Assembly: GCA_003140115.1 (NCBI GenBank)
Contig: PLIQ01000220.1
Location: 32,341 to 38,948 of the forward strand
Direction: 5' to 3'
Length of the DNA stretch: 6,608 nt
Source: Actinomycetota bacterium
Lineage (GTDB): Bacteria > Actinomycetota > Actinomycetes > Streptosporangiales > Streptosporangiaceae
Positions 1 through 5,969 of the stretch are shown here, one piece after another (the stretch's first letter is position 1; every line of letters begins with the position of its first letter). Below the pieces are notes generated by a model. The model saw only the letters and a program-made list of their open reading frames with translations, was not told the DNA's origin and ran no database searches. The translations under genes and the position numbers were made by a program.

Positions 1-874
1 TCCCGGCCGAGACGTACCCGACCTCAAGGCCGCCGATGCTCTGCGCCCAGGCCGCCTCCGAGCGGAGCGCCGCGTCCAGCGTCTGGCCCTTGAGCGGCGA
101 CGCGGCCAGGCCGAGCAGCGTGAGCCTGATCTCGGCCAGGGCGTCCCGGGCCGCCGTGCCGGCCTGCCGGAGCTGGCCCGCCACCGCCCCGGCGACCGCC
201 ATCGCGGTCAGCTCGCGCTCGGCGGCGTCGAGGTAGACGCGGATGCTCACCAGGCGCTGGGTGAGGCTGTCGTGGACCTCGCCGAGCAGCCGGTCGCGCT
301 CGGCCGCCGCGGCCTCGGCCCGGGCCCGTTCCTCGGCGGCCTCGTGCATCTGGGCGGTGGCCAGCGCGATGGCGGCGTGCCGGGCGAACAGCTCGAGCAG
401 CTCGGCGTCGTCCGGCCCGAAGACCCGGCGCTCGTCGCGGCTGAACACCACGCAGGCCCCGATGATGCGCCCGCGCCACTCCAGCGGCACGCCGATCACG
501 CCGCGCAGGGTGGCGCGGTCCTCGGACGCCAGGTGGCCGCCGGGGACCTCGTCGTAGCGGGCGAACCAGACCGGGGCGCGGCGCGCCACCACCGCGCCGG
601 TCATCCCCTCGGTGAGCGGGAAGACCCGGCCGGACTGGCACGCCACGCCGATGTCGGCTTCCTTGCGGTAGGTGCCGGCCGCCTCGTCGACGCTGCAGAT
701 CGAGCCCGCGTGGCAGCCGAGCAGCTCGGTGCACCGCCGCAGGATCCGTTCCAGCAGGGGGTGCAGCGAGAACTCGCCGGCCAGGTCCTCGGCCACCGCG
801 ATCAGGCCAGCCGCCCGTGCCGCGGCACCCGGCTGATCCCGCGGCAGCCCCGCGGGAAATGGATCGGCGGACAC
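1..874 (-). CDS. GAF-domain sensor histidine kinase, NarL/DesK type (3' end cut by window edge)
   Basis: This is a cytoplasmic two-component sensor kinase that should autophosphorylate on His and pass phosphate to a LuxR/NarL-type response regulator, which is not in the window. 291 codons are visible. Residues about 25-175 look like a GAF domain (for example GVIGVPLEWRGRIIGACVVFS near 125-145). An Ala/Glu/Arg-rich coiled-coil linker follows at about 176-195. Then comes a HisKA_3 dimerisation box, LLGEVHDSLTQRL, with phospho-acceptor His201 followed by Asp202. The frame leaves the window just where the HATPase_c domain should begin. No transmembrane segment or signal peptide is seen. The start is taken as GTG at 874-872 because GGAGGG lies at 878-883; an in-frame GTG at 904-902 is a poorer alternative. 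The family is clear, but the ligand is unknown. Some GAF kinases of this class bind haem or small molecules, and nothing here shows that. Confidence 0.88.
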   Translation of the reverse strand, partial: MSADPFPAGLPRDQPGAAARAAGLIAVAEDLAGEFSLHPLLERILRRCTELLGCHAGSICSVDEAAGTYRKEADIGVACQSGRVFPLTEGMTGAVVARRAPVWFARYDEVPGGHLASEDRATLRGVIGVPLEWRGRIIGACVVFSRDERRVFGPDDAELLELFARHAAIALATAQMHEAAEERARAEAAAAERDRLLGEVHDSLTQRLVSIRVYLDAAERELTAMAVAGAVAGQLRQAGTAARDALAEIRLTLLGLAASPLKGQTLDAALRSEAAWAQSIGGLEVGYVSAG

Positions 875-877
875 GCG

Positions 878-883
878 CCCTCC
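878..883 (-). promoter_or_regulatory. Shine-Dalgarno of the histidine kinase gene
   Basis: GGAGGG on the minus strand lies 3 nt before the GTG at 874-872. It decides the kinase start in favour of that GTG over the in-frame GTG 30 nt upstream. The spacing is slightly short but within the actinobacterial range. Confidence 0.6.
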
Positions 884-904
884 GGATCTTGACCACGCTG
901 TCAC

Positions 905-929
905 GCCGCCGAGCGACTCGCTCAGCGGC
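905..929. repeat. 25-bp near-perfect dyad upstream of the histidine kinase
   Basis: The two 12-nt arms GCCGCCGAGCGA (905-916) and TCGCTCAGCGGC (918-929) surround a single central base. They are reverse complements except at one position. The central gap is too short for a good RNA loop, so a DNA operator for a dimeric regulator is the simpler reading. It sits just downstream of the candidate -10 element and 31 bp upstream of the kinase start codon, where a bound protein would affect initiation. The regulator is unknown; an autoregulating response regulator is one possibility. Confidence 0.5.
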
Positions 930-936
930 CGATCCG

Positions 937-966
937 AGCATCACCCGCCGGGTAACGCCACGTCAA
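937..966 (-). promoter_or_regulatory. Candidate sigma-70-like promoter for the histidine kinase
   Basis: On the minus strand TTGACG (966-961) is separated by 18 nt from GATGCT (942-937). The -35 is near consensus and the -10 is weak (3 of 6), as is common in actinomycetes. Transcription would start near 930 and leave a leader of about 55 nt that begins at the 905-929 dyad. The promoter lies directly after the hairpin ending the upstream operon, which supports an independent transcript for the kinase. It was identified by pattern only. Confidence 0.35.
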
Positions 967-969
967 GGT

Positions 970-989
970 GGCCCGCCCCGCGGCGGGCC
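970..989 (-). terminator. GC-rich hairpin, probable terminator of the regulator/methyltransferase operon
   Basis: GGCCCGCC and GGCGGGCC form a perfect 8-bp stem around a 4-nt loop (978-981). On the minus strand the hairpin begins 2 nt after the second TGA (994-992). It is followed by ACCTTGACG rather than a U tract, so it is of the U-less type often assigned as terminators in high-GC actinobacteria. The same stem forms on the plus strand, but no plus-strand gene ends here. Confidence 0.55.
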
Positions 990-991
990 GC

Positions 992-1060
992 TCAGGCGTA
1001 GATCGACTTGAACTGCTGGTAGGCGCCGATCGCGTTCGGGCCGAGTTCGCGGGCGATGCT
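992..1060 (-). other. In-frame 22-codon coding-like tail after the methyltransferase/reductase stop
   Basis: Directly after the TGA at 1063-1061, in the same frame, 22 further codons run to a second TGA at 994-992. The peptide begins SIARELGPNA and ends YQQFKSIYA. 21 of the 22 codons end in G or C, which matches the codon pattern of the real genes here; the neighbouring frame does not show it. The probable terminator starts only 2 nt after the second TGA. The tail has no start codon or ribosome site of its own. It could be the original C-terminus cut off by a nonsense change, a readthrough extension, or the remnant of a deleted downstream gene. I do not recognise the peptide. Confidence 0.5.
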
Positions 1061-2869
1061 TCAGGCCACGACGGACAGGAGCGGCGCTAGCACGGGCAGG
1101 TCCTCCTCCGCGGCGGTCAGGATGACGCCGCTGACCAGCTTGCGGGCGTCGCGGAGCAGGTCAGCGGCGAGTTCGATGCCGACCGCGCGGGCCGCGCCGC
1201 GGCCGGCCCGTTCCATGGCGCGCAGGGTGTCCGGGGGGATGGTCACGCCGGGCACCTCGTGGGCCAGGTAATCCGCCTCCTCGAAGCTGCGCAGCGGGGT
1301 GACCGACAGCAGCAGCCGGATGTCTTCGGCTTCTAGCGCGCTCACCACGCGGAGCAGCGAGTCCAGCTCGTAGACGGGCCGGCTGACCAGGAAGTGCGCG
1401 CCGGCCCGGACCTTGGCCCGGGCCCGGGCGATCTCGGCGTCGGGGTCGCGCGCGCCGGGGTTGACCCGGGCGCCGACGCAGAACGAGGTCCTGGTGGTCA
1501 GGGCCAGGCCGTTGGAGTCGCGGCCCGCGTTCAGGCCGGCCAGCAGCGCGATCAGGCCCAGCGAGTCGACCTCCCAGATGCCGTCCACGGCCGGATAGTC
1601 GCCCCGGACCGGCGGGCTGCCGGTGGTGCTGATCACGCTGCGGATGCCGAGGGCATGCGCGCCGAGCAGGTCGGCCTGCAGGGTCATGATCGTCTTGTCC
1701 CAGGCCGCCACCGTGGCGACGGTCTCCACGCCGGCTTGCTGCTGTAGGTGCAGGGCCATGTCCAGGGAGTCCAGGTGGGTGCGGGCGCTGTCCGGCGGCT
1801 GGACCGCGAACAGCCCGATGCCCTGGGCCTGGAGCTCGGCCGCCGCCTCGAGCGCCTCGCCGGCCGGGGTGGCGATCGTGGCCGCGACGATGAACCGGCG
1901 GCTGGCTAGCTGGTCGGCCAGGGTGCCGGCGGCGGGGTGGGCCGGGCGGGAGTGGTGGCGGGGGGACGTCCGGAGGTTGGCCGCCGGGGACGGGGCGGCG
2001 GCGCGGACGGCGCCGAGGGTGGCCTGGATGTGGGTGGGGGTCGTGCCGCAGCAGCCGCCGACCAGCGATACCCCGGCGCCGGCGAACCGGGCGAGGTAGC
2101 GGGCGAAGTACCCGCCGTCGATGGCGAACTCGAAGCTGCGCGGTCCGGTCCGGCGTGGCTGCCCGGCGTTCGGCTGGGCGCTGACCGGCACCGACGCGTA
2201 GCGGACTAGGTCCTCGGCCACGGTGAGCATGCGCTGCGGGCCGATGGTGCAGTTGGTGCCGAGCATGGCCACCGGCAGGCTGGACAGCACGGTGGCGACC
2301 TCGCGCGGCGTCTCCCCGCCCAGGGTGTACGCGTCGTCGGCGAAGGTGGCCTGGGCGATGACCGGCACGTTGGTCAGGTTGGCGACCGCGCAGACCGCCT
2401 CGACCAGCTCGTCGAGGTAGCCGAACGTCTCCAGGATGAGCAGGTCGACGCCTTGATGGGCGACGAGGGCCTGGACCTGCTCGCGGATCACCTCGGTGCG
2501 TTCGGCCGAGCCGATCCGGCGGCGCTGGGATGCGGTGACGGCGGGCGAGACCGACCCGGCGATCAGGACCTCGCGCTCGCACTGGTCCTGCGCGGCGCGG
2601 GCGATCCGGACCCCGGCCCGGTTGATCTCCTCGACCTGGTCCGGGAGGCCGTGGTCGCCGAGCCAGAGCCGGTTCGCGCCGAAGGTGTTGGTCTGGATGA
2701 TGTCTGCGCCCGCAGACAGGTAGCTCTCGTGGATCGTGCTGACCAGTCCAGGGTCGGACAGGTTGAGCTCGGGCAGCGACCGGTCCAGCGCGGCACCCGC
2801 CGCGTGCAGCATCGTGCCCATCGCACCGTCGCAGACCAGGATCCGCTGGCCCGGGACGAACGCGGTCAT
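1061..2869 (-). CDS. Homocysteine S-methyltransferase fused to a divergent methylenetetrahydrofolate reductase-like domain
   Basis: The protein has 602 residues, close to the length of YitJ-type bifunctional proteins. Residues about 5-290 form a Zn-dependent homocysteine S-methyltransferase domain. It has DGAMGTM at 14-20, QTNTFGAN at 59-66 and LETF near 146-149. The expected Zn ligands are Cys207 in GTNCTIGP and Cys273/Cys274 in GGCCGTTP, so this half looks competent to methylate homocysteine. A Pro/Ala/Arg-rich linker (about 291-320) leads to an MTHFR-type barrel (about 322-600) that keeps LQADLLGAHALGIR at 397-410. Signature positions are changed: the usual Glu in VxVExxPP is Thr331, HxTCRD reads TVAAWD (386-391), TGDPP reads TGSPP with Ser418, and TQP reads SRP with Arg497. 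FAD/folate reduction is therefore doubtful. The start is ATG with GAGGA at 2873-2877 inside the end of the upstream regulator gene; the 4-bp ATGA overlap implies translational coupling. The methyl donor is unknown. Confidence 0.88.
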   Translation of the reverse strand: MTAFVPGQRILVCDGAMGTMLHAAGAALDRSLPELNLSDPGLVSTIHESYLSAGADIIQTNTFGANRLWLGDHGLPDQVEEINRAGVRIARAAQDQCEREVLIAGSVSPAVTASQRRRIGSAERTEVIREQVQALVAHQGVDLLILETFGYLDELVEAVCAVANLTNVPVIAQATFADDAYTLGGETPREVATVLSSLPVAMLGTNCTIGPQRMLTVAEDLVRYASVPVSAQPNAGQPRRTGPRSFEFAIDGGYFARYLARFAGAGVSLVGGCCGTTPTHIQATLGAVRAAAPSPAANLRTSPRHHSRPAHPAAGTLADQLASRRFIVAATIATPAGEALEAAAELQAQGIGLFAVQPPDSARTHLDSLDMALHLQQQAGVETVATVAAWDKTIMTLQADLLGAHALGIRSVISTTGSPPVRGDYPAVDGIWEVDSLGLIALLAGLNAGRDSNGLALTTRTSFCVGARVNPGARDPDAEIARARAKVRAGAHFLVSRPVYELDSLLRVVSALEAEDIRLLLSVTPLRSFEEADYLAHEVPGVTIPPDTLRAMERAGRGAARAVGIELAADLLRDARKLVSGVILTAAEEDLPVLAPLLSVVA

Positions 2870-4278
2870 GGTTCCTCGCCGAGGGCGTCGAGGATCTCCA
2901 GCGCCACCTGGGCGATGAGCCGGTCGGTGTAGTTATCCAGCCGCAGCCCGGTGATCTCCTCGATCCGCTTGACCCGGTAGGCGACCGTGTTCGGATGCAC
3001 GTGCAGGATGCGCGAGGCCCGCTGCGGGCTGTTGTTCTCCCGGAAGTAGCAGGCCAGCGTGGTCAGGTACTCCGACTTGTGCTCCTGCTCGTGCACGGCG
3101 AGCTTGCCCAGCACGTCGGCGGCGAACGACCGTAGCTCGGCCAGGTCGGGTACCTGCAACAGCAGCCGCAGGACGCCCAGATCGCCGAACGCCGAGACCG
3201 TGCCCGCCCGGCCGAGGCGCTTGAGCGTCGCCGTGGTGCGCTGGGCCTGCGCGTACGAGCGGGCCACTTCCCGGGGGTGGCGGCAGGTGCCGCCGATGCC
3301 GATGACGACCCGGGCCGCCGGGAACAGCTCGGCTAGCCGGGCCAGGCAGGCGTGGGCCAGCCGGCGAGCGTCCAGGGCGGGGGGGCCCGGCTCGTCCGGC
3401 GCGGCGGCCACGATCACTACCTCGGACTCCCGGGCCGAGATGATGGCGTCGGGCGCGCGGGTGGCGACGAAGTGCTCGATGCTCTCCCAGATCCGCTGCC
3501 GCTGGGCGGCGGCGTCCCCGGCGCTGGGGCTTTGCGCCGAGACGGCCGGGGCGGGCAGGTCGAAGGCGACGGCCATGACGTTGTGGTCGCGGGCCGGATC
3601 GTAGCCCAGGTGAGCGGCCCAGCGGCCGGTGTCGGCCTGGTCGCGGCCGCGGCCCAGCAGCAGGCCCTCCACCAGGTCGTCGCGGACCCGGCGGGCGGCC
3701 GCGGCGACCACCCGCTCGCGGCCGAGGATGACCCCGCAGATGGTGGCGGCGTGTTCGGTGACCAGCAGGCTCATGTCCTCGCCGAAGATGTTGTCGGCCG
3801 GGTCGATGGTGATCAGGTACGACGGGACCTCGTCCCCCACGAGAATGGGGGCCACGATGATGGCGGGGGTGCCGCCGACGTTCGGCAGGCGGAGCGCGCG
3901 CTGGCTCAGCCGGGACGCGCGGAGTACCTGGCCGAGCCGAGGGTGGACCACGTGCTGCCGGACCGCGACCGCCGCCTGCTCAGCGGCCACGCCGGGCGCG
4001 GCCGCGGTCAGCACGTCCATAAGCTGGGTGACCACCGCGACGGTGGCGGTCATCCGGTCGGAGATGAGCTGCACCACCCCGGCCAGGTCGGCGTCCTGCA
4101 GGGCCAGGCCGGACAGGTGGCGGTACACGGTGACGAGCTCGCGCAGGGCGGCGTTCTCGCGGTCGAGCCGGGAGCCCTCCGCGGCGCGCCCGTCGAGCGC
4201 GGCGCGCCCGTCGCGTCCATCGAGCGGAGCGGTGGGGCCGGCCGGGGACAGCACCGGCGACCAGTCGGGCAGCGCCAT
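2866..4278 (-). CDS. PucR/CdaR-family transcriptional regulator with GAF-like sensor domain
   Basis: This is a 470-residue DNA-binding regulator, probably an effector-responsive activator of nearby catabolic genes. A low-complexity N-terminus (1-36) precedes a short helical stretch. A GAF-like sensory domain covers about 50-190. A CdaR GGDEF-like domain covers about 210-350. The C-terminal PucR helix-turn-helix (HTH_30 type) covers about 400-462, with the signature RASRILHVHPNTVAYRVKRIEEITGL. The start is taken as ATG at 4278-4276, with AGGA at 4287-4290 spaced 8 nt. An in-frame TTG at 4329 would add 17 residues that do not look conserved and would run into a palindrome. It is first in an operon with the methyltransferase/reductase-like gene and divergent from the dehydrogenase gene, the usual position for a local regulator. 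The CTGTGG/CCACA repeats in the shared intergenic region are the candidate targets. The effector cannot be inferred. Confidence 0.9.
   Translation of the reverse strand: MALPDWSPVLSPAGPTAPLDGRDGRAALDGRAAEGSRLDRENAALRELVTVYRHLSGLALQDADLAGVVQLISDRMTATVAVVTQLMDVLTAAAPGVAAEQAAVAVRQHVVHPRLGQVLRASRLSQRALRLPNVGGTPAIIVAPILVGDEVPSYLITIDPADNIFGEDMSLLVTEHAATICGVILGRERVVAAAARRVRDDLVEGLLLGRGRDQADTGRWAAHLGYDPARDHNVMAVAFDLPAPAVSAQSPSAGDAAAQRQRIWESIEHFVATRAPDAIISARESEVVIVAAAPDEPGPPALDARRLAHACLARLAELFPAARVVIGIGGTCRHPREVARSYAQAQRTTATLKRLGRAGTVSAFGDLGVLRLLLQVPDLAELRSFAADVLGKLAVHEQEHKSEYLTTLACYFRENNSPQRASRILHVHPNTVAYRVKRIEEITGLRLDNYTDRLIAQVALEILDALGEEP
4181..4213. repeat. 15-bp direct repeat inside the regulator gene
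   Basis: GCGGCGCGCCCGTCG occurs perfectly at 4181-4195 and again at 4199-4213, a period of 18 bp. In the protein it encodes a duplicated DGRAA unit (residues about 23-33) in the low-complexity N-terminal tail. It looks like a small in-frame tandem duplication by slippage and is probably neutral. Confidence 0.6.
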
Positions 4279-4286
4279 GCTCGCGA

Positions 4287-4290
4287 TCCT
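4287..4290 (-). promoter_or_regulatory. Shine-Dalgarno deciding the regulator start
   Basis: AGGA on the minus strand is 8 nt before the ATG at 4278-4276. It favours that start over the upstream in-frame TTG at 4329. Confidence 0.5.
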
Positions 4291-4313
4291 ACGATGAGGC
4301 TGGCAGCGCGGCA

Positions 4314-4329
4314 CTGTGGCTGACCACAA
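4314..4329. promoter_or_regulatory. Inverted repeat, candidate operator proximal to the regulator gene
   Basis: CTGTGG, then CTGA, then CCACAA: the inner five bases of each arm (TGTGG at 4315-4319 and CCACA at 4324-4328) are perfect reverse complements with a 4-nt gap. It lies 36-51 bp upstream of the regulator start and matches the palindrome at 4386-4400. A possible half-site (CCGTGG, 4331-4336) lies just beside it. Autoregulation of the regulator is the likely role. Confidence 0.4.
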
Positions 4330-4385
4330 ACCGTGGCCCTCATCCGTTGTCTACCTGCTGGGATCGGTAACAAGGCCAGGTCCGA

Positions 4386-4400
4386 CTGTGGATACCACAG
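4386..4400. promoter_or_regulatory. Perfect 15-bp palindrome, candidate operator proximal to the dehydrogenase gene
   Basis: CTGTGG-ATA-CCACAG is a perfect 6-3-6 inverted repeat. It ends 8 bp before the TTGACA -35 element (4409-4414) of the dehydrogenase promoter, a position suited to an activator. Its centre is about 72 bp, near seven helical turns, from the centre of the related repeat at 4314-4329, so one regulator could bind both and loop the DNA. The divergently encoded PucR-type protein is the obvious candidate. Confidence 0.5.
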
Positions 4401-4408
4401 GAGGAAGC

Positions 4409-4438
4409 TTGACAAAAGGTACGTCCGGCGACGAGATT
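4409..4438 (+). promoter_or_regulatory. Candidate promoter of the dehydrogenase gene
   Basis: A perfect TTGACA (4409-4414) is followed after 18 nt by GAGATT (4433-4438), a weak -10. A start near 4445 would give a leader of about 45 nt. A weak -10 beside a perfect palindrome upstream of the -35 is typical of an activator-dependent promoter. Confidence 0.4.
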
Positions 4439-4476
4439 TACAGGCACTTTCAGCGCGCATGCTGATCGGGGTATCC

Positions 4477-4485
4477 GGAGAGGAG
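4477..4485 (+). promoter_or_regulatory. Shine-Dalgarno of the dehydrogenase gene
   Basis: GGAGAGGAG ends 5 nt before the GTG at 4491 and fixes that codon as the start. Confidence 0.6.
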
Positions 4486-4490
4486 CCCCC

Positions 4491-5945
4491 GTGCTCGAGT
4501 ACCGGGACGTGTACGCAGGCGGTCGGCTCGTCGGCTCCGGGTCGGCTGACGTGATCACGATCGTCAATCCGGCCACCGAAGAGGTCACCGGCGCCGTCCC
4601 GTCGATGATCGAGCGGGACGTCGAGGTCGCGGTGGCCGCCGCCCGCCGGGCGTTCGACGACGGCGGCTGGCCGCTGCTGCGCCCGGCGGAGCGGGCGACG
4701 GCGCTGGACCGGCTGGCGGCGGCGCTCGAGGCCCGGGCCGAGGACACCGCGCGGCTGGTCACGGCCGAGATGGGGATGCCGATCACGCTGTCCCGGCGCA
4801 GCAACGTGTCGGTGCCGTGCGCGATCATCCGGTACTACGCGGCGCTGGCCCGCGACCTTTCGATGGAGGAGGTCCGGCAGGCGATCAGCTTCGCCGGGCG
4901 GACCGTGGTCCGGCGCGAGCCGGCCGGGGTGGCAGCGGTGATCGCGTCCTGGAGCTATCCGCTCATCCTCGCCTTCTGCCAGCTGGCCCCGGCGCTTGCG
5001 GCGGGCTGCACGGTGGTGCTGCTGCCCGCGCCCGAGACCTCGCTGTCCGCGTACATCCTGGCCGAGGCGTTCGAGGCGGCCGAGTTCCCGCCCGGGGTGT
5101 TCAACCTGGTCACCGGGACGGCTGAGGTGGGTGAGATGCTGGCCGCGCACCCCGGGGTGGACACGGTGGCGGTGGCCGGGCCGACGCCGGCCGGGCGGCG
5201 GATCGCCGCGATCTGCGGCCAGACCCTCAAGCCGGTGACCCTAGAACTGGGCGGGAAGTCGGCCGCGATCGTGCTCGACGACGTAGACCTGTCCGTCGCG
5301 GCCGCCCAACTCGGCTCGCTGTGCTTCGCCAACTCCGGGCAGGCCTGCTTCACCATGTCCCGGGTGCTGGCCCCGCGGTCCCGGTACGACGAGGCGGTCT
5401 TTGCTCTCGCGTCGCAGGCGTCGTCGCTGGTGGTGGGCGATCCGCAGGCCGAGCAGACGACCATGGGGCCGCTGGCCAACCCGCGGCAGCGGGCCAGCGT
5501 GGAGTCCTGCGTCACGGCGGGGGTTTCGGCTGGGGCCCGCGTGGTCGTGGGCGGGCGCAGGCCGGCCACGCCGGTGCGCGGGTACTACTACGAGCCCACT
5601 GTGTTCGCCGGAGCGACGGCCGGGATGGCCATCGCCCGGGACGAGATCTGCGGGCCGGTGGTGTCGGTGATCCCGTACGAGTCCGAGGCGGAGGCGGTGG
5701 CGATCGCCAACGACTCCAGCTACGGGCTGGCCGGAAGCGTGTGGACCGGCGATCCCGAGCGCGGCCTGACGATCGCCCGGCGCGCCCGGGTCGGGACGTT
5801 TGGCGTGAACCTGTACGTACCCGACCTGGGCGCGCCGTGGGGCGGCCGCAAGGCCAGCGGGATGGGCAGCATCTACGGGCCGGAGGGTATGGATGCCTAC
5901 CTGGCCACCAAGTGCGTGTTCATGCCCGCGCGTTCTGCCTCCTGA
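4491..5945 (+). CDS. Divergent aldehyde dehydrogenase-family protein
   Basis: The 484-residue, full-length ALDH-fold protein would normally oxidise an aldehyde to an acid with NAD(P)+. The catalytic Cys286 is present in GQAC, and the general-base Glu252 in LELGGKS. The coenzyme loop DEICGPVV (384-391) and the C-terminal PWGGRKASG (449-457) are also recognisable. Several near-invariant positions are changed. PWN reads SWS, putting Ser155 in place of the oxyanion-hole Asn. The Lys that binds the coenzyme ribose in VLKP is Leu178. GST in the nucleotide-binding segment reads GPT (230-232). The Phe of EIFGP is Cys387. The frame is intact and its codon use matches its neighbours, so it is probably expressed. 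It is transcribed divergently from the regulator gene and converges with the permease gene. It could be an active enzyme with altered coenzyme use, an ester- or thioester-handling variant, or a pseudoenzyme. The family is certain; the substrate is unknown. Confidence 0.88.
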   Translation: MLEYRDVYAGGRLVGSGSADVITIVNPATEEVTGAVPSMIERDVEVAVAAARRAFDDGGWPLLRPAERATALDRLAAALEARAEDTARLVTAEMGMPITLSRRSNVSVPCAIIRYYAALARDLSMEEVRQAISFAGRTVVRREPAGVAAVIASWSYPLILAFCQLAPALAAGCTVVLLPAPETSLSAYILAEAFEAAEFPPGVFNLVTGTAEVGEMLAAHPGVDTVAVAGPTPAGRRIAAICGQTLKPVTLELGGKSAAIVLDDVDLSVAAAQLGSLCFANSGQACFTMSRVLAPRSRYDEAVFALASQASSLVVGDPQAEQTTMGPLANPRQRASVESCVTAGVSAGARVVVGGRRPATPVRGYYYEPTVFAGATAGMAIARDEICGPVVSVIPYESEAEAVAIANDSSYGLAGSVWTGDPERGLTIARRARVGTFGVNLYVPDLGAPWGGRKASGMGSIYGPEGMDAYLATKCVFMPARSAS

Positions 5946-5969
5946 GGGATCCGCTCACGCGGTGCTGCG

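Noticed and set aside
24..944. Minus-strand open frame of 306 codons overlapping the histidine kinase in another frame
   Set aside because: Its product is Arg/Gly/Pro-rich with no domain. The adjacent frame gives a clean GAF-HisKA_3 protein, so this is a high-GC shadow frame.
1061..1063. TGA as a selenocysteine codon joining the fusion protein to its 22-codon tail
   Set aside because: Selenocysteine is not known to me at this position in this family, and the GC hairpin that follows is about 70 nt downstream, too far for a bacterial SECIS element. Nonsense change or remnant is simpler.
3352..4323. Plus-strand open frame of 323 codons antisense to the regulator gene
   Set aside because: Composition is Gly/Ala/Asp/His-rich with no motif, and it lies wholly opposite a gene with clear domains. 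It is an antisense shadow.
4279..4329. 17-residue N-terminal extension of the regulator from TTG at 4329
   Set aside because: It requires a TTG start with no good ribosome site and would place coding sequence over the 4314-4329 palindrome. ATG at 4278 has AGGA at 8 nt.
5946..5969. Convergent-gene gap with CCGC/GCGG mini-hairpin (5951-5962) as a bidirectional terminator
   Set aside because: The stem is only 4 bp with no U tract; too weak to call in GC-rich DNA.
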